Source of the DNA: Gemmatimonadota bacterium
GTDB taxonomy: Bacteria > Latescibacterota > UBA2968 > GCA-2709665
Reading direction: 5' to 3'
Assembly: GCA_028874335.1 (NCBI GenBank)
Contig: JAPPJY010000016.1
Coordinates: 124,001-188,000, forward strand
Length of the DNA: 64,000 bases
Shown: positions 29,206 to 39,683 of the stretch, piece by piece
Layout: each line of letters begins with the position of its first letter
How positions within the stretch are numbered: position 1 is the stretch's first letter
Position numbers and translations under genes: made by a program
Notes under the pieces: model-generated
What the model saw: only the letters and a program-made list of their open reading frames with translations
What the model was told of the DNA's origin: nothing
The model's database searches: none

Positions 29206-30147
29206 TCATCCCTGCCAGTCCGGTGGGAGCTCCAGGGACCAGACTTCACTGTTCAATGGCCGGGCATGCCCGCCAGCCAGCCAGATCCTGTCCTTGAAGA
29301 CGTAGGCCGAATGCTCGTGCCGATTCGTCCAGATAACGTCGGATTTGAGCTCCGTCCAGTTCGCACCGTCCTTCGAGTACCACACGTCGCCGAAGTCGCC
29401 GTCCTTGCGCGACCATCCGCCCAGGACCCACATATGATCCCGGTAGACGACGAGGGAAAACCACATGCGCTTCTTCCAGGGCGCCTCGGCCGTTACCTGC
29501 GTCCAGTTCGAGCCGTCTTCGGAGCACCATACGTCGTTGAGAGGGATGGTCTCCGGCTGCCACGCGCCGCCGCCCATAATCCAGATTTTGTTCTGAAATA
29601 CCACAGCCTGGGCGTGCGTCCGCTTCGGCCATGCCGCATGCTCGACGTCGCATCTCCAGTTCCTGCCGTCGGCGGTGGACCAGACGTCGTTTTTGAGCGT
29701 CGTGTCATCGTCCTGATAGAAATTTTCGGTCCCGCCCATGATCCACATCCGGTCCCTGAACACGACGAACGACGGCGATACCCTGGGGCACCACCCCGGA
29801 TCGTCCGTTTCCAGGACCCACTCGGCGCCGTCGGGCGACGACCATACCGTGTTCGTATTCTCCGCACCGGGCAGTTTCCGTCCCCCCATCAGCCATATCC
29901 GGCCCCTGAACGGCATGGTTGCCGGCAGGTCGCCGTGTTCCCACGGCGCAACCGCCACGGTTCGGGTCCAATTCACCCCGTCGGACGACTTCCAGACGTC
30001 ACGGGGATTGGGTGTCTGCGGGGTGAACCAGCCGCCAAATATCCACATGTGACCGTCCCACACCATCTCCCCCTGCGAGTCCCGCGCCTGCCATGCCGCC
30101 TTCTCGGTCACGCATACCCAGTCGGGGCCCTTTAACGCGTTGCTCAT
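29206..30147 (-). CDS. Kelch-type beta-propeller protein
   Basis: About six repeats of the type DVW.S.DG.NW...(F)R.R(I/M)W(I/L)MGG; no signal peptide seen. Confidence 0.8.
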   Translation of the reverse strand: MSNALKGPDWVCVTEKAAWQARDSQGEMVWDGHMWIFGGWFTPQTPNPRDVWKSSDGVNWTRTVAVAPWEHGDLPATMPFRGRIWLMGGRKLPGAENTNTVWSSPDGAEWVLETDDPGWCPRVSPSFVVFRDRMWIMGGTENFYQDDDTTLKNDVWSTADGRNWRCDVEHAAWPKRTHAQAVVFQNKIWIMGGGAWQPETIPLNDVWCSEDGSNWTQVTAEAPWKKRMWFSLVVYRDHMWVLGGWSRKDGDFGDVWYSKDGANWTELKSDVIWTNRHEHSAYVFKDRIWLAGGHARPLNSEVWSLELPPDWQG

Positions 30148-30197
30148 ATCGGTTTCTCCCGGAAGAATAAGTATTCGCCTCTGCGCTTGGCTTTTTT

Positions 30198-30355
30198 ATC
30201 CTGCTCCTGGCCTTTTTTCTGCATCAGGTTTTTGATACTGCTCTCGGTTTCTAATCCTGTTAATCCTGATTGGTGTTGATCTTGCACTTGGGGTTTTAAT
30301 CCTGCTTAATCCTGGTCGGTTTTGGCCTTTATCCTGCCTATCCTGTCCATCCATG
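30198..30355. repeat. Degenerate short repeats TAATCCTG/TATCCTG
   Basis: ctaatcctgttaatcctgattgg...ttaatcctgcttaatcctgg...ttatcctgcctatcctgtccatcc. Confidence 0.65.
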
Positions 30356-30383
30356 TAAGTTTGGGTTTTTGGAATGAGTGAGG

Positions 30384-31433
30384 TTAACTCAGCGTCCAAC
30401 CCGATGCGTCGACCGCCAGCTTCCTGTGCCCTCTGTAGCGACCGTACACCGCGTGCATTTCCTCGATGCTGTCAAAGTAGCCCACGATGTGTGCCGCGCT
30501 GAACGTATCGCCGGCCTTTACGGGCCTGCCGTGCATTTCAAGGATCATCACGATGATATCGCCGGGCCGCTGGCTGCACCATGCCTCGTAGACGACAGAT
30601 GGATCGAGCGTGAGGCCGCCGAGCCAGGGCCCATCGGCGCCCGTTTCAGGATCTCGAAGGCGGTACGCCCTGATGAAATGATCGGGCGTTCTGTTCAGGT
30701 CGCGGCGATACCCGAACTTCCGGTCCGGCGGGAATGGATCGAAGAATTCGCTCGAAGGGATGCGCAGGCCCTGGGGACCGCTCAGATAGCTGAGATAGAT
30801 TTCGCTGAACGAATCGCCCCTCGTATGACGGACGCAGCCGGGCGTGTCGTTCCTGAGAAACATCTCCGGGGAATCGTTCACGCTTTCGATCCTGTCCATC
30901 AACATGAAAAACCGCTCGCCTCTGGGAAACACGATCAACTGCGTCCACCAGGACCCCGTGTTTCGGCCCGGCGCCGCATACTCGAAACGATACCAGGTTC
31001 TTACGGCGATGAAGTCTCTCCCGCGAGTCACATCCGGCTGTACGGGCTTCATCCTGTGGCAGAGCTGCGGCCCCTCGATCATTCGCTTCTGATGACTGCT
31101 TCCGTGCGACAGGATGGCGTATTCCCTGCTCACGGGGTCCGGCTCGTTCTCATGCCAGCGGTATCGCCCCACACCGTGCCCGTCATCCGCAATCACGCTA
31201 CCGCTGTACGATTCGTCGCTGCCCGCCTCCATCAGCCAGTCGACAACCATCAGGCCGTCGCCCGCCTCCCGGAAGCCCGTCTTCCTGTCGACGAACGATC
31301 CCTTTTCGATCCCCGTCATCCATTGCTTCGGGTCCCGTTTGGGAATCGCGGCTTCGAGTTCGGAGGTCTCGATACGGATCCTTCGATCGTCTTCGAACAC
31401 GGTAGCCCATGCGGTATCTTTCATTACTGTCAT
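30384..31433 (-). CDS. Hypothetical protein
   Basis: 349-aa ORF with protein-like composition; no motif recognised. Confidence 0.65.
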   Translation of the reverse strand: MTVMKDTAWATVFEDDRRIRIETSELEAAIPKRDPKQWMTGIEKGSFVDRKTGFREAGDGLMVVDWLMEAGSDESYSGSVIADDGHGVGRYRWHENEPDPVSREYAILSHGSSHQKRMIEGPQLCHRMKPVQPDVTRGRDFIAVRTWYRFEYAAPGRNTGSWWTQLIVFPRGERFFMLMDRIESVNDSPEMFLRNDTPGCVRHTRGDSFSEIYLSYLSGPQGLRIPSSEFFDPFPPDRKFGYRRDLNRTPDHFIRAYRLRDPETGADGPWLGGLTLDPSVVYEAWCSQRPGDIIVMILEMHGRPVKAGDTFSAAHIVGYFDSIEEMHAVYGRYRGHRKLAVDASGWTLS

Positions 31434-31617
31434 CCTCTCACAATCGACGGCACTTCAATCACAACGCCCCCGTGCTGCAGGGACGGTTCGAGAACCGACC
31501 TTACAACAACATGATATCCGCGATTTTGATATGGCTTGACCATGTCGTTGACCAGGTTAAGAGGGACGTTGAACGATAATAGCTGGATGCCGGGCGGAAG
31601 GGTGGGAGTCCTGCTCC

Positions 31618-33834
31618 TTACGTTTTCCCTCTCACGTCTCGCTTCTTCAGATGTTTGCGCAGGAATTCGAAGGTGCACACGCCGTTGATGGTGTGTGGGC
31701 CGTTGAAATATTCGATTTCCGTGCGGTCTTCCAGGCCCTGAAGCGCGTAATGCCGGTATGTCTTGGCATATTCGTAGGCCACCCATTCGTCCGGTGCGAC
31801 ACCGTCGTGGTGCCCGCGCTCGACCATAAAGGGACGGGGGCAGATCAGCCAGGACATTTCAGCATAGTTGAACGTATTGCCAAGATTGAACTCGGGCATT
31901 TCGTATTCACCACTGAACAGATAACTGTACCTGTGTCGAGCCGAGGCGTTTTTCCAGATCCATTCGTTGAAGTCCGCCGAGCAGATGGAGAGACAGTATT
32001 GTTTGACGAGAGCAGGGACGCGCATGGCGGTTTTGCCGCCGTAGCTGATACCATAAAATCCGATGCGCCCCGCATCCACATACGGCAGGGACGACAACCA
32101 GGCCAGCGTCTGCTGGTGCTGCCGGACGATAAAGGAAAAAAGCGAGAGTTTGAGCGGATTGGCCTTACGCTGAAGTACCCGAAAGGCATTCTGCCCGATG
32201 TAAGGATTCTGAGGGGCATATGTGACAAAGCCCTCCCTTGCCAGGTCGAATGCGAAATTTCGGTACGGATGTCGCGGGCCGTTCGGATCTACCACGGATT
32301 GCGCCCTGCCCTCCAACCCGTGCTGGCAGACCACTATCGGGTGTTTCTCGTCCTTTCGAATGCTTTTGGGGATCAGCAGGATGCCATAAGCGAAGACATC
32401 GAGATAGACGTCGAGCACAACTTCGTAAGCCTTGACTTCAGGATGGTCATAGAACAAGCGGGTGCGCGGATTTGGAGGCAGCGAAATGGCCGGCAAGGGA
32501 CCGATGACGTCGTCCCAGAGCCGCCGGCGATATTCCTCGACCATATCCGCATCGATGCCCGTATCGGATCCCCGGGCTCCGGTCCAGTATTCGGCCCGAC
32601 GGAATTCTGCCTCCCACAGGGCGAACTGCGTATGATCCAGGAGTTGGTCGAATTGCCGTTTAAAACGGACCTTTCGAGATACACCTTCCCGAACTCGGGT
32701 TGGCAACACCGACGAAGACGACACCGAAGATGAAGACGCACCAAGGGCGTTCAGAAACGCTTCCAGCGTCACGTCGGCGCCGGTCCGTCCGTCGGGGCTT
32801 CTGGTCAGGACCAACGAGCCGTCGTCCGCGGCGGCCAAACCGCGAGCGCGGTCGAATTCCGCCTCGACAGCTTCCTGGCGCGGCGTCGTCAGCCGGCCCG
32901 GAGCGGCGGTTTGCCTGCGGCCCCGGTCTTCCGGTGGTCCTGTGATTTCGGGATGGTCCGCAATTTCCACGACGAGCGAGCGAGGGGCGATAAGAGACGC
33001 GATTTCGGCGTCGCCGAACGCATCGAGCAGGCCGAACAGATTTCGATAGATGGGTTGGCGCCAGAGGTCTTCACGAGGTTGAAAGTAACCTGAGACCGAA
33101 ACTGCGCCGATGCGCGCATCCAGCGCGGCGGAATAAAACGCGACCAGGCCCCCCTCCCCGTATCCGAACACGCCGACCGGAAGGTCGTCGGAACACAGTG
33201 CGTCGACTGCAGCCAGGACCTTCTGAATTTCGTACCCAATGACGTGACGGCCCAATTCATACGCCGCGCGGTAGATGAACTCCCGGTGCGGCTGGTTGGT
33301 CATGCCGATATCGGGATGTCCCGAGTGGTCGCACCGGCGGTCCATCAGGAGAGGAACAAGAACGCGGCATCCGTTATCGGCCAGCCGTCGGGCAACGTGT
33401 GAGGAGGCCGGAACGCCTGGTTGCAAGCCGCTGAATTGCTCCGGTGTGAAGTCACAGTCCGGGAGGGCAATTACGTTGGCAACCGGCGGCCTGTCGGGCT
33501 GCAGCAACAGGCCCTCGCCGTCGACGCCTTTGAGCGCGGGCCAGTTGACTTCAAAGATCCGACAGCCCAGACCGGAAGCCACTTCGGCCGGACCGTCAAT
33601 GGGTGAAACGATCCGGATGGTTCCGCTTTCGCGGGAATCGAAAAGGCCCAGCGTGTCCGAGAGGCACTGCCGTAGCGCTTCGTCCGAAGCCGCCGCTCGT
33701 TTGGAATCGCGGCGGCTTCGCGCGGACCGTGTCGCACGCGTGAGGTAACGATCGATACCTGCGACCATGGCGGCAGCCAGGTCGCCCTCAACGTCGAGCC
33801 GGCTGGTTCCCGGCAGTACGCTTTGGGTTGACAA
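31618..33834 (-). CDS. Large alpha/beta-hydrolase family protein, two hydrolase-like halves
   Basis: C-terminal GFYGISYGGKTAMRVP (GxSxGG), HHDGV, GPHTINGV; N-terminal half has GVFGYGEGGLVAFYSA at the equivalent position. Confidence 0.75.
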   Translation of the reverse strand: MSTQSVLPGTSRLDVEGDLAAAMVAGIDRYLTRATRSARSRRDSKRAAASDEALRQCLSDTLGLFDSRESGTIRIVSPIDGPAEVASGLGCRIFEVNWPALKGVDGEGLLLQPDRPPVANVIALPDCDFTPEQFSGLQPGVPASSHVARRLADNGCRVLVPLLMDRRCDHSGHPDIGMTNQPHREFIYRAAYELGRHVIGYEIQKVLAAVDALCSDDLPVGVFGYGEGGLVAFYSAALDARIGAVSVSGYFQPREDLWRQPIYRNLFGLLDAFGDAEIASLIAPRSLVVEIADHPEITGPPEDRGRRQTAAPGRLTTPRQEAVEAEFDRARGLAAADDGSLVLTRSPDGRTGADVTLEAFLNALGASSSSVSSSSVLPTRVREGVSRKVRFKRQFDQLLDHTQFALWEAEFRRAEYWTGARGSDTGIDADMVEEYRRRLWDDVIGPLPAISLPPNPRTRLFYDHPEVKAYEVVLDVYLDVFAYGILLIPKSIRKDEKHPIVVCQHGLEGRAQSVVDPNGPRHPYRNFAFDLAREGFVTYAPQNPYIGQNAFRVLQRKANPLKLSLFSFIVRQHQQTLAWLSSLPYVDAGRIGFYGISYGGKTAMRVPALVKQYCLSICSADFNEWIWKNASARHRYSYLFSGEYEMPEFNLGNTFNYAEMSWLICPRPFMVERGHHDGVAPDEWVAYEYAKTYRHYALQGLEDRTEIEYFNGPHTINGVCTFEFLRKHLKKRDVRGKT

Positions 33835-34007
33835 ATGATACCTCCCGGAATCTCAGGATACCGGATCGAAGTGGAATCCAGTAAGTCGACGCCTGCTCAC
33901 GCAATAGCTCCGTTGCATTCTCACCCGTGATGATTTCTGAAATTCGCGATTCCGATTCTTCCACAAGCTAAGCCATCGCGACCGGAATATCAACACACAT
34001 CGGCCGT

Positions 34008-35186
34008 TCAGGGCAGAATCTCGTGAAGTTCGTCGCTTTCTACGGTGATCTGTGAGCTTCCGTTCTCCGTAATCACGAAGACATCCTCCCACAGCATCTG
34101 AACGCCTGCCGCGGACAATCCGGGCTCGGCACTGAGGACCATCCCCGGCGCCAGCGGCGTATGATCGTCAGGATGAATGCTCGGCGGTTCGGTAATCAAC
34201 ATGCCCTGCCCGTGGCCCAAACGGGAAGGGCCGAATCGCTCCAACCCTTTTGACCGAAAACAGGCTTTGTCGATCGCTTCGTTTCCGACCTGATAGACCT
34301 CGGAACACGGCATCCCTGGGCGCAGGACCGATGCCATTCTTCGGTTCACCTCCAGAAGCGCGTCGTACAGGCGTCTCAACGCGTCCGTCGCCGTGCCCAG
34401 AACGCCCCACCGCGTATAGTCGATCGTATACATTCCCATGCGGGCGCCCGTATCCACACCCACAACCTGGCCGGATTCCAGCGGCCTGTCGTAAGCGAAC
34501 GGGTTCCGTGATCCCGGGATGCCCACAAGCAGCATGACGAACGACGTCCCGTCGCCGCCTGCTTCCAGAATCAGCCGGCGCAAGAGGCGGACGGTCTCAC
34601 GCTCCGTCATCCCCGGTCGAATCATCCCGAACAGCCTCTGGCGGGCTCTTGCCGTCACGTCTCCCGCGCGATGGATATACGCGATTTCTTCCTTCGACTT
34701 CACCATCCGCAATCTCACGATGACATCCGCGGCGTCCACGAAAGCGACGTCGGGCAACGCAGACGTCAGGTCTTGATACGCGCCCGGCGGCATTCCCATC
34801 CGCTGCTCCATCCCCAGTTCTGCTCCCACAGACCCCCCGGCCGTCCCCGCATCCCTAAGCGCCTGGATTACGACGTCATGGGGAAACGCGAACAGATTCG
34901 TATATCCTCGAACGTCCGTCACGTACGATCCCAGCACAAGGTTGTCCTGCCCCTGCGTCACGACGATCGGCTCTCCCGCAAGGGGCAGGATGAAGACCGA
35001 CGGCCGGGTCAGAGAGGCGTGCAACGCGGCGCTCGCCGCCGTGCCGGCGAAATACTGAAAGTTCTCCTCGCCGGTGACGAACAGTGCGTCCATCCCGCGC
35101 CGGTCCATCTCCTCACGTGCGAGGGCATACCGCCGCTCCATCTCCTGCCGGGAAAACATCGCGTATTCAAGATCGACAGTTGGCAT
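34008..35186 (-). CDS. M24-family metallopeptidase (Xaa-Pro peptidase/creatinase-like)
   Basis: VVGVDTGARMGMYTIDYTRW, RLGHGQGM, LSAEPGL, LWEDVFVITENG. Confidence 0.88.
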   Translation of the reverse strand: MPTVDLEYAMFSRQEMERRYALAREEMDRRGMDALFVTGEENFQYFAGTAASAALHASLTRPSVFILPLAGEPIVVTQGQDNLVLGSYVTDVRGYTNLFAFPHDVVIQALRDAGTAGGSVGAELGMEQRMGMPPGAYQDLTSALPDVAFVDAADVIVRLRMVKSKEEIAYIHRAGDVTARARQRLFGMIRPGMTERETVRLLRRLILEAGGDGTSFVMLLVGIPGSRNPFAYDRPLESGQVVGVDTGARMGMYTIDYTRWGVLGTATDALRRLYDALLEVNRRMASVLRPGMPCSEVYQVGNEAIDKACFRSKGLERFGPSRLGHGQGMLITEPPSIHPDDHTPLAPGMVLSAEPGLSAAGVQMLWEDVFVITENGSSQITVESDELHEILP

Positions 35187-35288
35187 TACACCACACTCTT
35201 GGAGCCTTGAAAGGAATTAAATATTTTTCATTTTAATTTATTATTATTGTTAAATTATGAATATTTCGAATTAAATTTAATATATATG

Positions 35289-35317
35289 TTGACATATTGA
35301 CAATATATCGGTATTTT
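35289..35317 (+). promoter_or_regulatory. Sigma70-like promoter in an AT-rich intergenic region
   Basis: TTGACA-N17-TATTTT upstream of 35439. Confidence 0.55.
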
Positions 35318-35438
35318 TTCAGGACAACTATCGGAGGTGGACCGTCGTCTGCTAAAGGGTTTCGAAGGTAACTGCCTTATACGTTGATGTACACAACCCG
35401 CTCACGGCATTCCACGATATCTCTGGCGGCGGCATTCT

Positions 35439-36359
35439 ATGAAATATATCGGAGATGGTCCCTATTGTTATGCAAATGCGATCTCAATGCTTCTGTCCTC
35501 CATTGGAGAGGACATCTCCCCCTCCCAAATCGAAGTCCTTTCGGGTGTCGGCCTTAGTGCGAATACAAGAGGAGGGGATTCCTTCTGGTTTGATAATCTG
35601 GGCACAACACCTGACATCGGGATCAGCAAGGCACTGCGAATTCTCGGATTTGATTGCATAGAAAGATCAAAACGAGAATCCGAGCCCATTCCTTTGGAAG
35701 AACTGAGCGAAGTTCTGAAACATGGTCCCGCTGTTCTCGGACCGCTCGATATGAGTCACCTCTCTTATCTGCCTTTTGATGCTCCTCTAGGCGATCACTT
35801 TGTATTTGCGTTTGGAATAAATGAGGAGGAAATACAACTGCATGATCCGGCAGGATATCCTCATGTCTCTCTACCACTGGATCACTTGAAATCGGCCTGG
35901 AAGGCGGAACGGATTGGGTATCGTCGCGGCCATTATCGCTATTGGACCGCGCCCAAACGAATTCATCATCCAACAGAAGAAGAGATCTACAACCAGGCTT
36001 TGGGATTTTTCAGATTCTGTTACCAAAAAACAGAGCGTGTAGCGCAGGATGAGAACCGAATCATCGGTCGCGATGCGATCTCTTCATTCGCCCGTAAAAT
36101 AAGGAGCGGTGAAGTTTCCGATGATGAGTTCAGTCATATGGTATTCTTCCTCTTTCAACTTGGGGCGAGGCGGGCACTTGATTTCGCTGCCTTTTTTGAC
36201 AGTCACAACGCAGAGTTGGCTTGCCTCAAGCGAAAACAGGCCAGGCAATTTGGTCAATGTCATACTCTTGCCGTCAGAAGAGAATACGATGACCTTGCTG
36301 ACATGCTTGAGCAATTGGGTACAGTCGAGGAGGATTTTCGCATTGCTCTTTGTGAGTAG
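35439..36359 (+). CDS. C39/BtrH-N-like papain-fold protein (cysteine peptidase or acyltransferase type)
   Basis: Candidate triad: GPYCYANAISMLLSSIG (Cys), GDHFVFAFGI (His), LHDPAGYP (Asp). Confidence 0.6.
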   Translation: MKYIGDGPYCYANAISMLLSSIGEDISPSQIEVLSGVGLSANTRGGDSFWFDNLGTTPDIGISKALRILGFDCIERSKRESEPIPLEELSEVLKHGPAVLGPLDMSHLSYLPFDAPLGDHFVFAFGINEEEIQLHDPAGYPHVSLPLDHLKSAWKAERIGYRRGHYRYWTAPKRIHHPTEEEIYNQALGFFRFCYQKTERVAQDENRIIGRDAISSFARKIRSGEVSDDEFSHMVFFLFQLGARRALDFAAFFDSHNAELACLKRKQARQFGQCHTLAVRREYDDLADMLEQLGTVEEDFRIALCE

Positions 36360-36579
36360 GAATAGGAGATAGAGTGAGGCGTGAATTTCCACCCAACACG
36401 CGGCGCCTATACTTGGTGTGATCGGATGGAATGGTCTCATATTCTCATTCGATCGCCAGTCTATCAATGCGCGGAAACTAAAGGTTGAGAAACGCCAATC
36501 CGACGCCGTGGCAGACTGTTGACCGTCTCAAAGATACATTCTGACCATACGTATTCCAAATCGACATCATACCAATGAG

Positions 36580-39500
36580 GTGGAAGTGGATTCAACGAAG
36601 GCCGCGGGCACCCAACTCATTTATCCATCGGTTGAATTGCACCCGGGTCAACATTTGCACGGGTTTGAAGTGAAAGCCGTCACACCGATTGCCGAATGGC
36701 GTGCAGTCGGCGTCGAACTCGGACACCAGCAAAGTGGCGCACGGGTATTTCACCTCTGTACAGACGATGCCGAAAACCTGTTTTCCATCAATCTGCCGAC
36801 ACCAACGCCCGACAATACCGGTGTGCAGCACATCCTGGAACACTGTGTGCTTGCCGGATCCTCTAAATTTTCAGTAAAAGAGTTGTTTTTTGAGATGCTT
36901 AAGACGAGTATGGCAACCAATTTGAGCGCCATTAACTGGTTCGACCACGTGTATTATTTCGGCTCAAGCTATGTCAAGAGGGATTTGTTCAATCTGTCCG
37001 AGATCTACTTTGATTCCGTGTTTCATCCGTTGTTGACAGACGAAACATTCAGGCGGGAGGGGTATCATCTAGCCCCCGTGGATCCGGATTCGCCTACGAG
37101 CGAATTAACGATAAACGGTATTGTCTACAATGAAGTCAAGCGCCTCTCCCCGGATGATCGCTTGTTTCTCAATGCAGTGTGTCGACTTCTGCCCGATACC
37201 TTTTATTCCTACAATGCCGGCGGTGATCCGGACGCCATGAGTGGGTTGACCCACGCCCAGTTGCGATCCTTTTACGAGACGTACTATCATCCCGGGAACA
37301 GCTACTTTTTCCTATACGGCGACATTCCCACGGACGCTCACCTTGAATTCCTGGCCGATAAGCTCGAAACTGTTTCCAGCAATGTGACAAGCGTCGAGTT
37401 TCTACCGCTACGACGGGAAGCAACGAACCAGCCAAGGTGGCAATTCCCCCGGACCGCAAGTGAGACTTATCCGGTCGGCGCGAATGAACCGGTCACTGAA
37501 AAGACGTACCTCTTGCTCAGTTGGCTCATTGGAGATGCAACCGACGTGGAAGATACCATTCTGTGCAAAGTCTTGAGTCTGATTCTGCTCGGCAACAATG
37601 CGGCGCCGCTCCGAAAGGCGATTATTGAATCCAAACTTGGAAAGGACCTGTTCGATTATAGATCTCTCATGGTCCCAGGAACCAACAGGACAGGCCCGCA
37701 TAGCACTTTCAACATCGGCCTGACCGGAACCGAAGCGGACCGTCTACCAGCATTTACGAATTTGGTGATAGATGCATTATCACGAATCGCCGACGAGGAG
37801 ATAGAAGAAGAGAGGATAGAGGCGGCGTTCCGCCAGGCGAGATATCATTTCCAGGAAGTCAAGGCTAAGTTTCCAGCAGATATAATGTCACGGGTCGTAC
37901 AGACGTGGATATATGGAAAGGATCCAACGACATCCTTGAAGACGGGATCGCACCTTCATGCCATCCATAGACGCTGGAAACGAAGGCCGACGATTTTCAA
38001 TGATCTGATTCGTAAGCGATTGCTGGAAAACCCGCATCGTCTGACGACTGTACTATCCCCTGACCCCTGCATGCAGGAGCGACTCGATGCTGATCTGAAT
38101 CAACGCTTGAAAGCGATACGCGCCAGACTCACCGACCGGCAAGTCCGAACGATCGCCGAGGATGCCGCCGAACTCGAACGCCTCAACAGTGAACCCAATT
38201 CAACGGAAGCGTTGGAGACATTGCCGCAACTCAACATTGCCGATTTGCCCCCGAAACCGAATCGCCTCCCCACACAGATTGAAAGGGTAAGGGACAATGT
38301 CCTGCTACGCAGCGATGTCTTTTCCAATGGCGTCAACTATCTGGTACTGAATTTCGACCTTAACGGTTTACCACAACACCTCTGGGCAATTCTTCCGAGG
38401 TACATAGATGCGATTTCCAAGCTCGGTGCCGCCACACAGAATTTCGAAAAGATCTCGAAGCGCATCGCCATGGCGACCGGCGGGCTTGAATGTGTCTCCG
38501 AGTTCAGTACGCACGCAGGTGACGCAGACCGTCCATTGTGGAGTGTGAATTTTCGTTTAAACGCGCTTGACGACACAATTGAAGATGCTCTGGATGTGTT
38601 GCAGGATCTCCTTTTCGCTCTGAATCCGCGGGACAGGAAACGTCTCTATGACGTCCTCAGTCAAGCCGTGGCGGCAAACCGTCGATTCATGGTTCACGGA
38701 AGTGAATGGTATGGATCAAGAACCGCAATATACCATGCTGGCCGGGGGCTTTCTCCACAGGCGCATCTCTCGGAGGTTGTCTTTGGGATTCCGCAGCTGC
38801 GCACGAGTGAAATGCTGCTGAACCGTTTCGATGAGGAACACGAGGATCTGATGGAATGCATTGAAGAGATTCGCGATTTCCTCCTCGTGCGTGGACGTCT
38901 TACGGCCAGTTTCACCGGTACCGATGTAGGCTTCGATATATTTCAAGAGAGACTGGCTGAATGGATTGGCAACATGCCCGAGGTACCCATTTCTCCAGGG
39001 CCGACTGGATTCAAGCCGCTCGAGACACCGCCGCGTGAAGGGTTGGCGGCACCGGTTCAGGTTGCGTACTGCACGAACATGATTCCAGCACCACACTATT
39101 CTCATCCTGACTCAACACTCCTGACTATTGGCGCACACATCATACAATTCGACTACATACTTAGCGAAATCCGTTTGAAAGGCAATGCTTATGGTGCAGG
39201 TTTCGTCTATAAGCCGTTTGACGCCAGCCTTTGCCAGGGATCGTTCGCCGATCCGCACATTGCACGCACGCTTGAGATTTTCGCTCAGACCAGCGATTAC
39301 GTCAGACAGGTGGACTGGAGCCGGGCAGATATTGACCGTGCGATAATCGCCACCGCCAAAGAGTACGTAAAGCCGATTCGCCCGAGTCAGGCCACAAGCG
39401 ATGCACTCCGTTGTCACATCGCGGGGGAAACAAGCGAATTGCGAGAAGATCGATACGCACAACTCCGTAGCGCAACACCACGTGAGGTGAAACGGGCACT

Positions 39501-39624
39501 TCTCGAGTTCCTTGAGGAATACCAGGATGAGGGAGCGATTTGCGTTGTCGCGAGCCGTGAGAAATTGGAAGCCGAGAATCGTAAGATGAAGCAGCCCCTT
39601 GCCATTGAAGATATTTTAACGTAA
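36580..39624 (+). CDS. M16C-family zinc metalloprotease (PreP/insulinase-like)
   Basis: 1014 aa; NTGVQHILEHCVLAGSSKFSVKE (HxxEH), VYNEVKR, second M16 half; GTG start. Confidence 0.88.
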   Translation: MEVDSTKAAGTQLIYPSVELHPGQHLHGFEVKAVTPIAEWRAVGVELGHQQSGARVFHLCTDDAENLFSINLPTPTPDNTGVQHILEHCVLAGSSKFSVKELFFEMLKTSMATNLSAINWFDHVYYFGSSYVKRDLFNLSEIYFDSVFHPLLTDETFRREGYHLAPVDPDSPTSELTINGIVYNEVKRLSPDDRLFLNAVCRLLPDTFYSYNAGGDPDAMSGLTHAQLRSFYETYYHPGNSYFFLYGDIPTDAHLEFLADKLETVSSNVTSVEFLPLRREATNQPRWQFPRTASETYPVGANEPVTEKTYLLLSWLIGDATDVEDTILCKVLSLILLGNNAAPLRKAIIESKLGKDLFDYRSLMVPGTNRTGPHSTFNIGLTGTEADRLPAFTNLVIDALSRIADEEIEEERIEAAFRQARYHFQEVKAKFPADIMSRVVQTWIYGKDPTTSLKTGSHLHAIHRRWKRRPTIFNDLIRKRLLENPHRLTTVLSPDPCMQERLDADLNQRLKAIRARLTDRQVRTIAEDAAELERLNSEPNSTEALETLPQLNIADLPPKPNRLPTQIERVRDNVLLRSDVFSNGVNYLVLNFDLNGLPQHLWAILPRYIDAISKLGAATQNFEKISKRIAMATGGLECVSEFSTHAGDADRPLWSVNFRLNALDDTIEDALDVLQDLLFALNPRDRKRLYDVLSQAVAANRRFMVHGSEWYGSRTAIYHAGRGLSPQAHLSEVVFGIPQLRTSEMLLNRFDEEHEDLMECIEEIRDFLLVRGRLTASFTGTDVGFDIFQERLAEWIGNMPEVPISPGPTGFKPLETPPREGLAAPVQVAYCTNMIPAPHYSHPDSTLLTIGAHIIQFDYILSEIRLKGNAYGAGFVYKPFDASLCQGSFADPHIARTLEIFAQTSDYVRQVDWSRADIDRAIIATAKEYVKPIRPSQATSDALRCHIAGETSELREDRYAQLRSATPREVKRALLEFLEEYQDEGAICVVASREKLEAENRKMKQPLAIEDILT

Positions 39625-39683
39625 AACCGCGTTGTGAATCGGAAGAGGCTCGACTTCCTCCAAGAAAAAGGAGAAACCCAACC

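Noticed and set aside
28753-30135. 460-aa plus-strand ORF
   Set aside because: Antisense to the enolase-superfamily and kelch genes; low-complexity Pro/Arg/His composition
31434-31617. Possible small protein between the two-domain hydrolase and the 349-aa gene (…MVKPYQNRGYHVVVRSVLEPSLQHGGVVIEVPSIVRG)
   Set aside because: Composition is protein-like but there is no clear start with ribosome-binding site; insufficient support
35200-35340. AT-rich stretch considered as a replication origin or att site
   Set aside because: No DnaA-box cluster or tRNA/att repeats recognised; better explained as foreign promoter DNA
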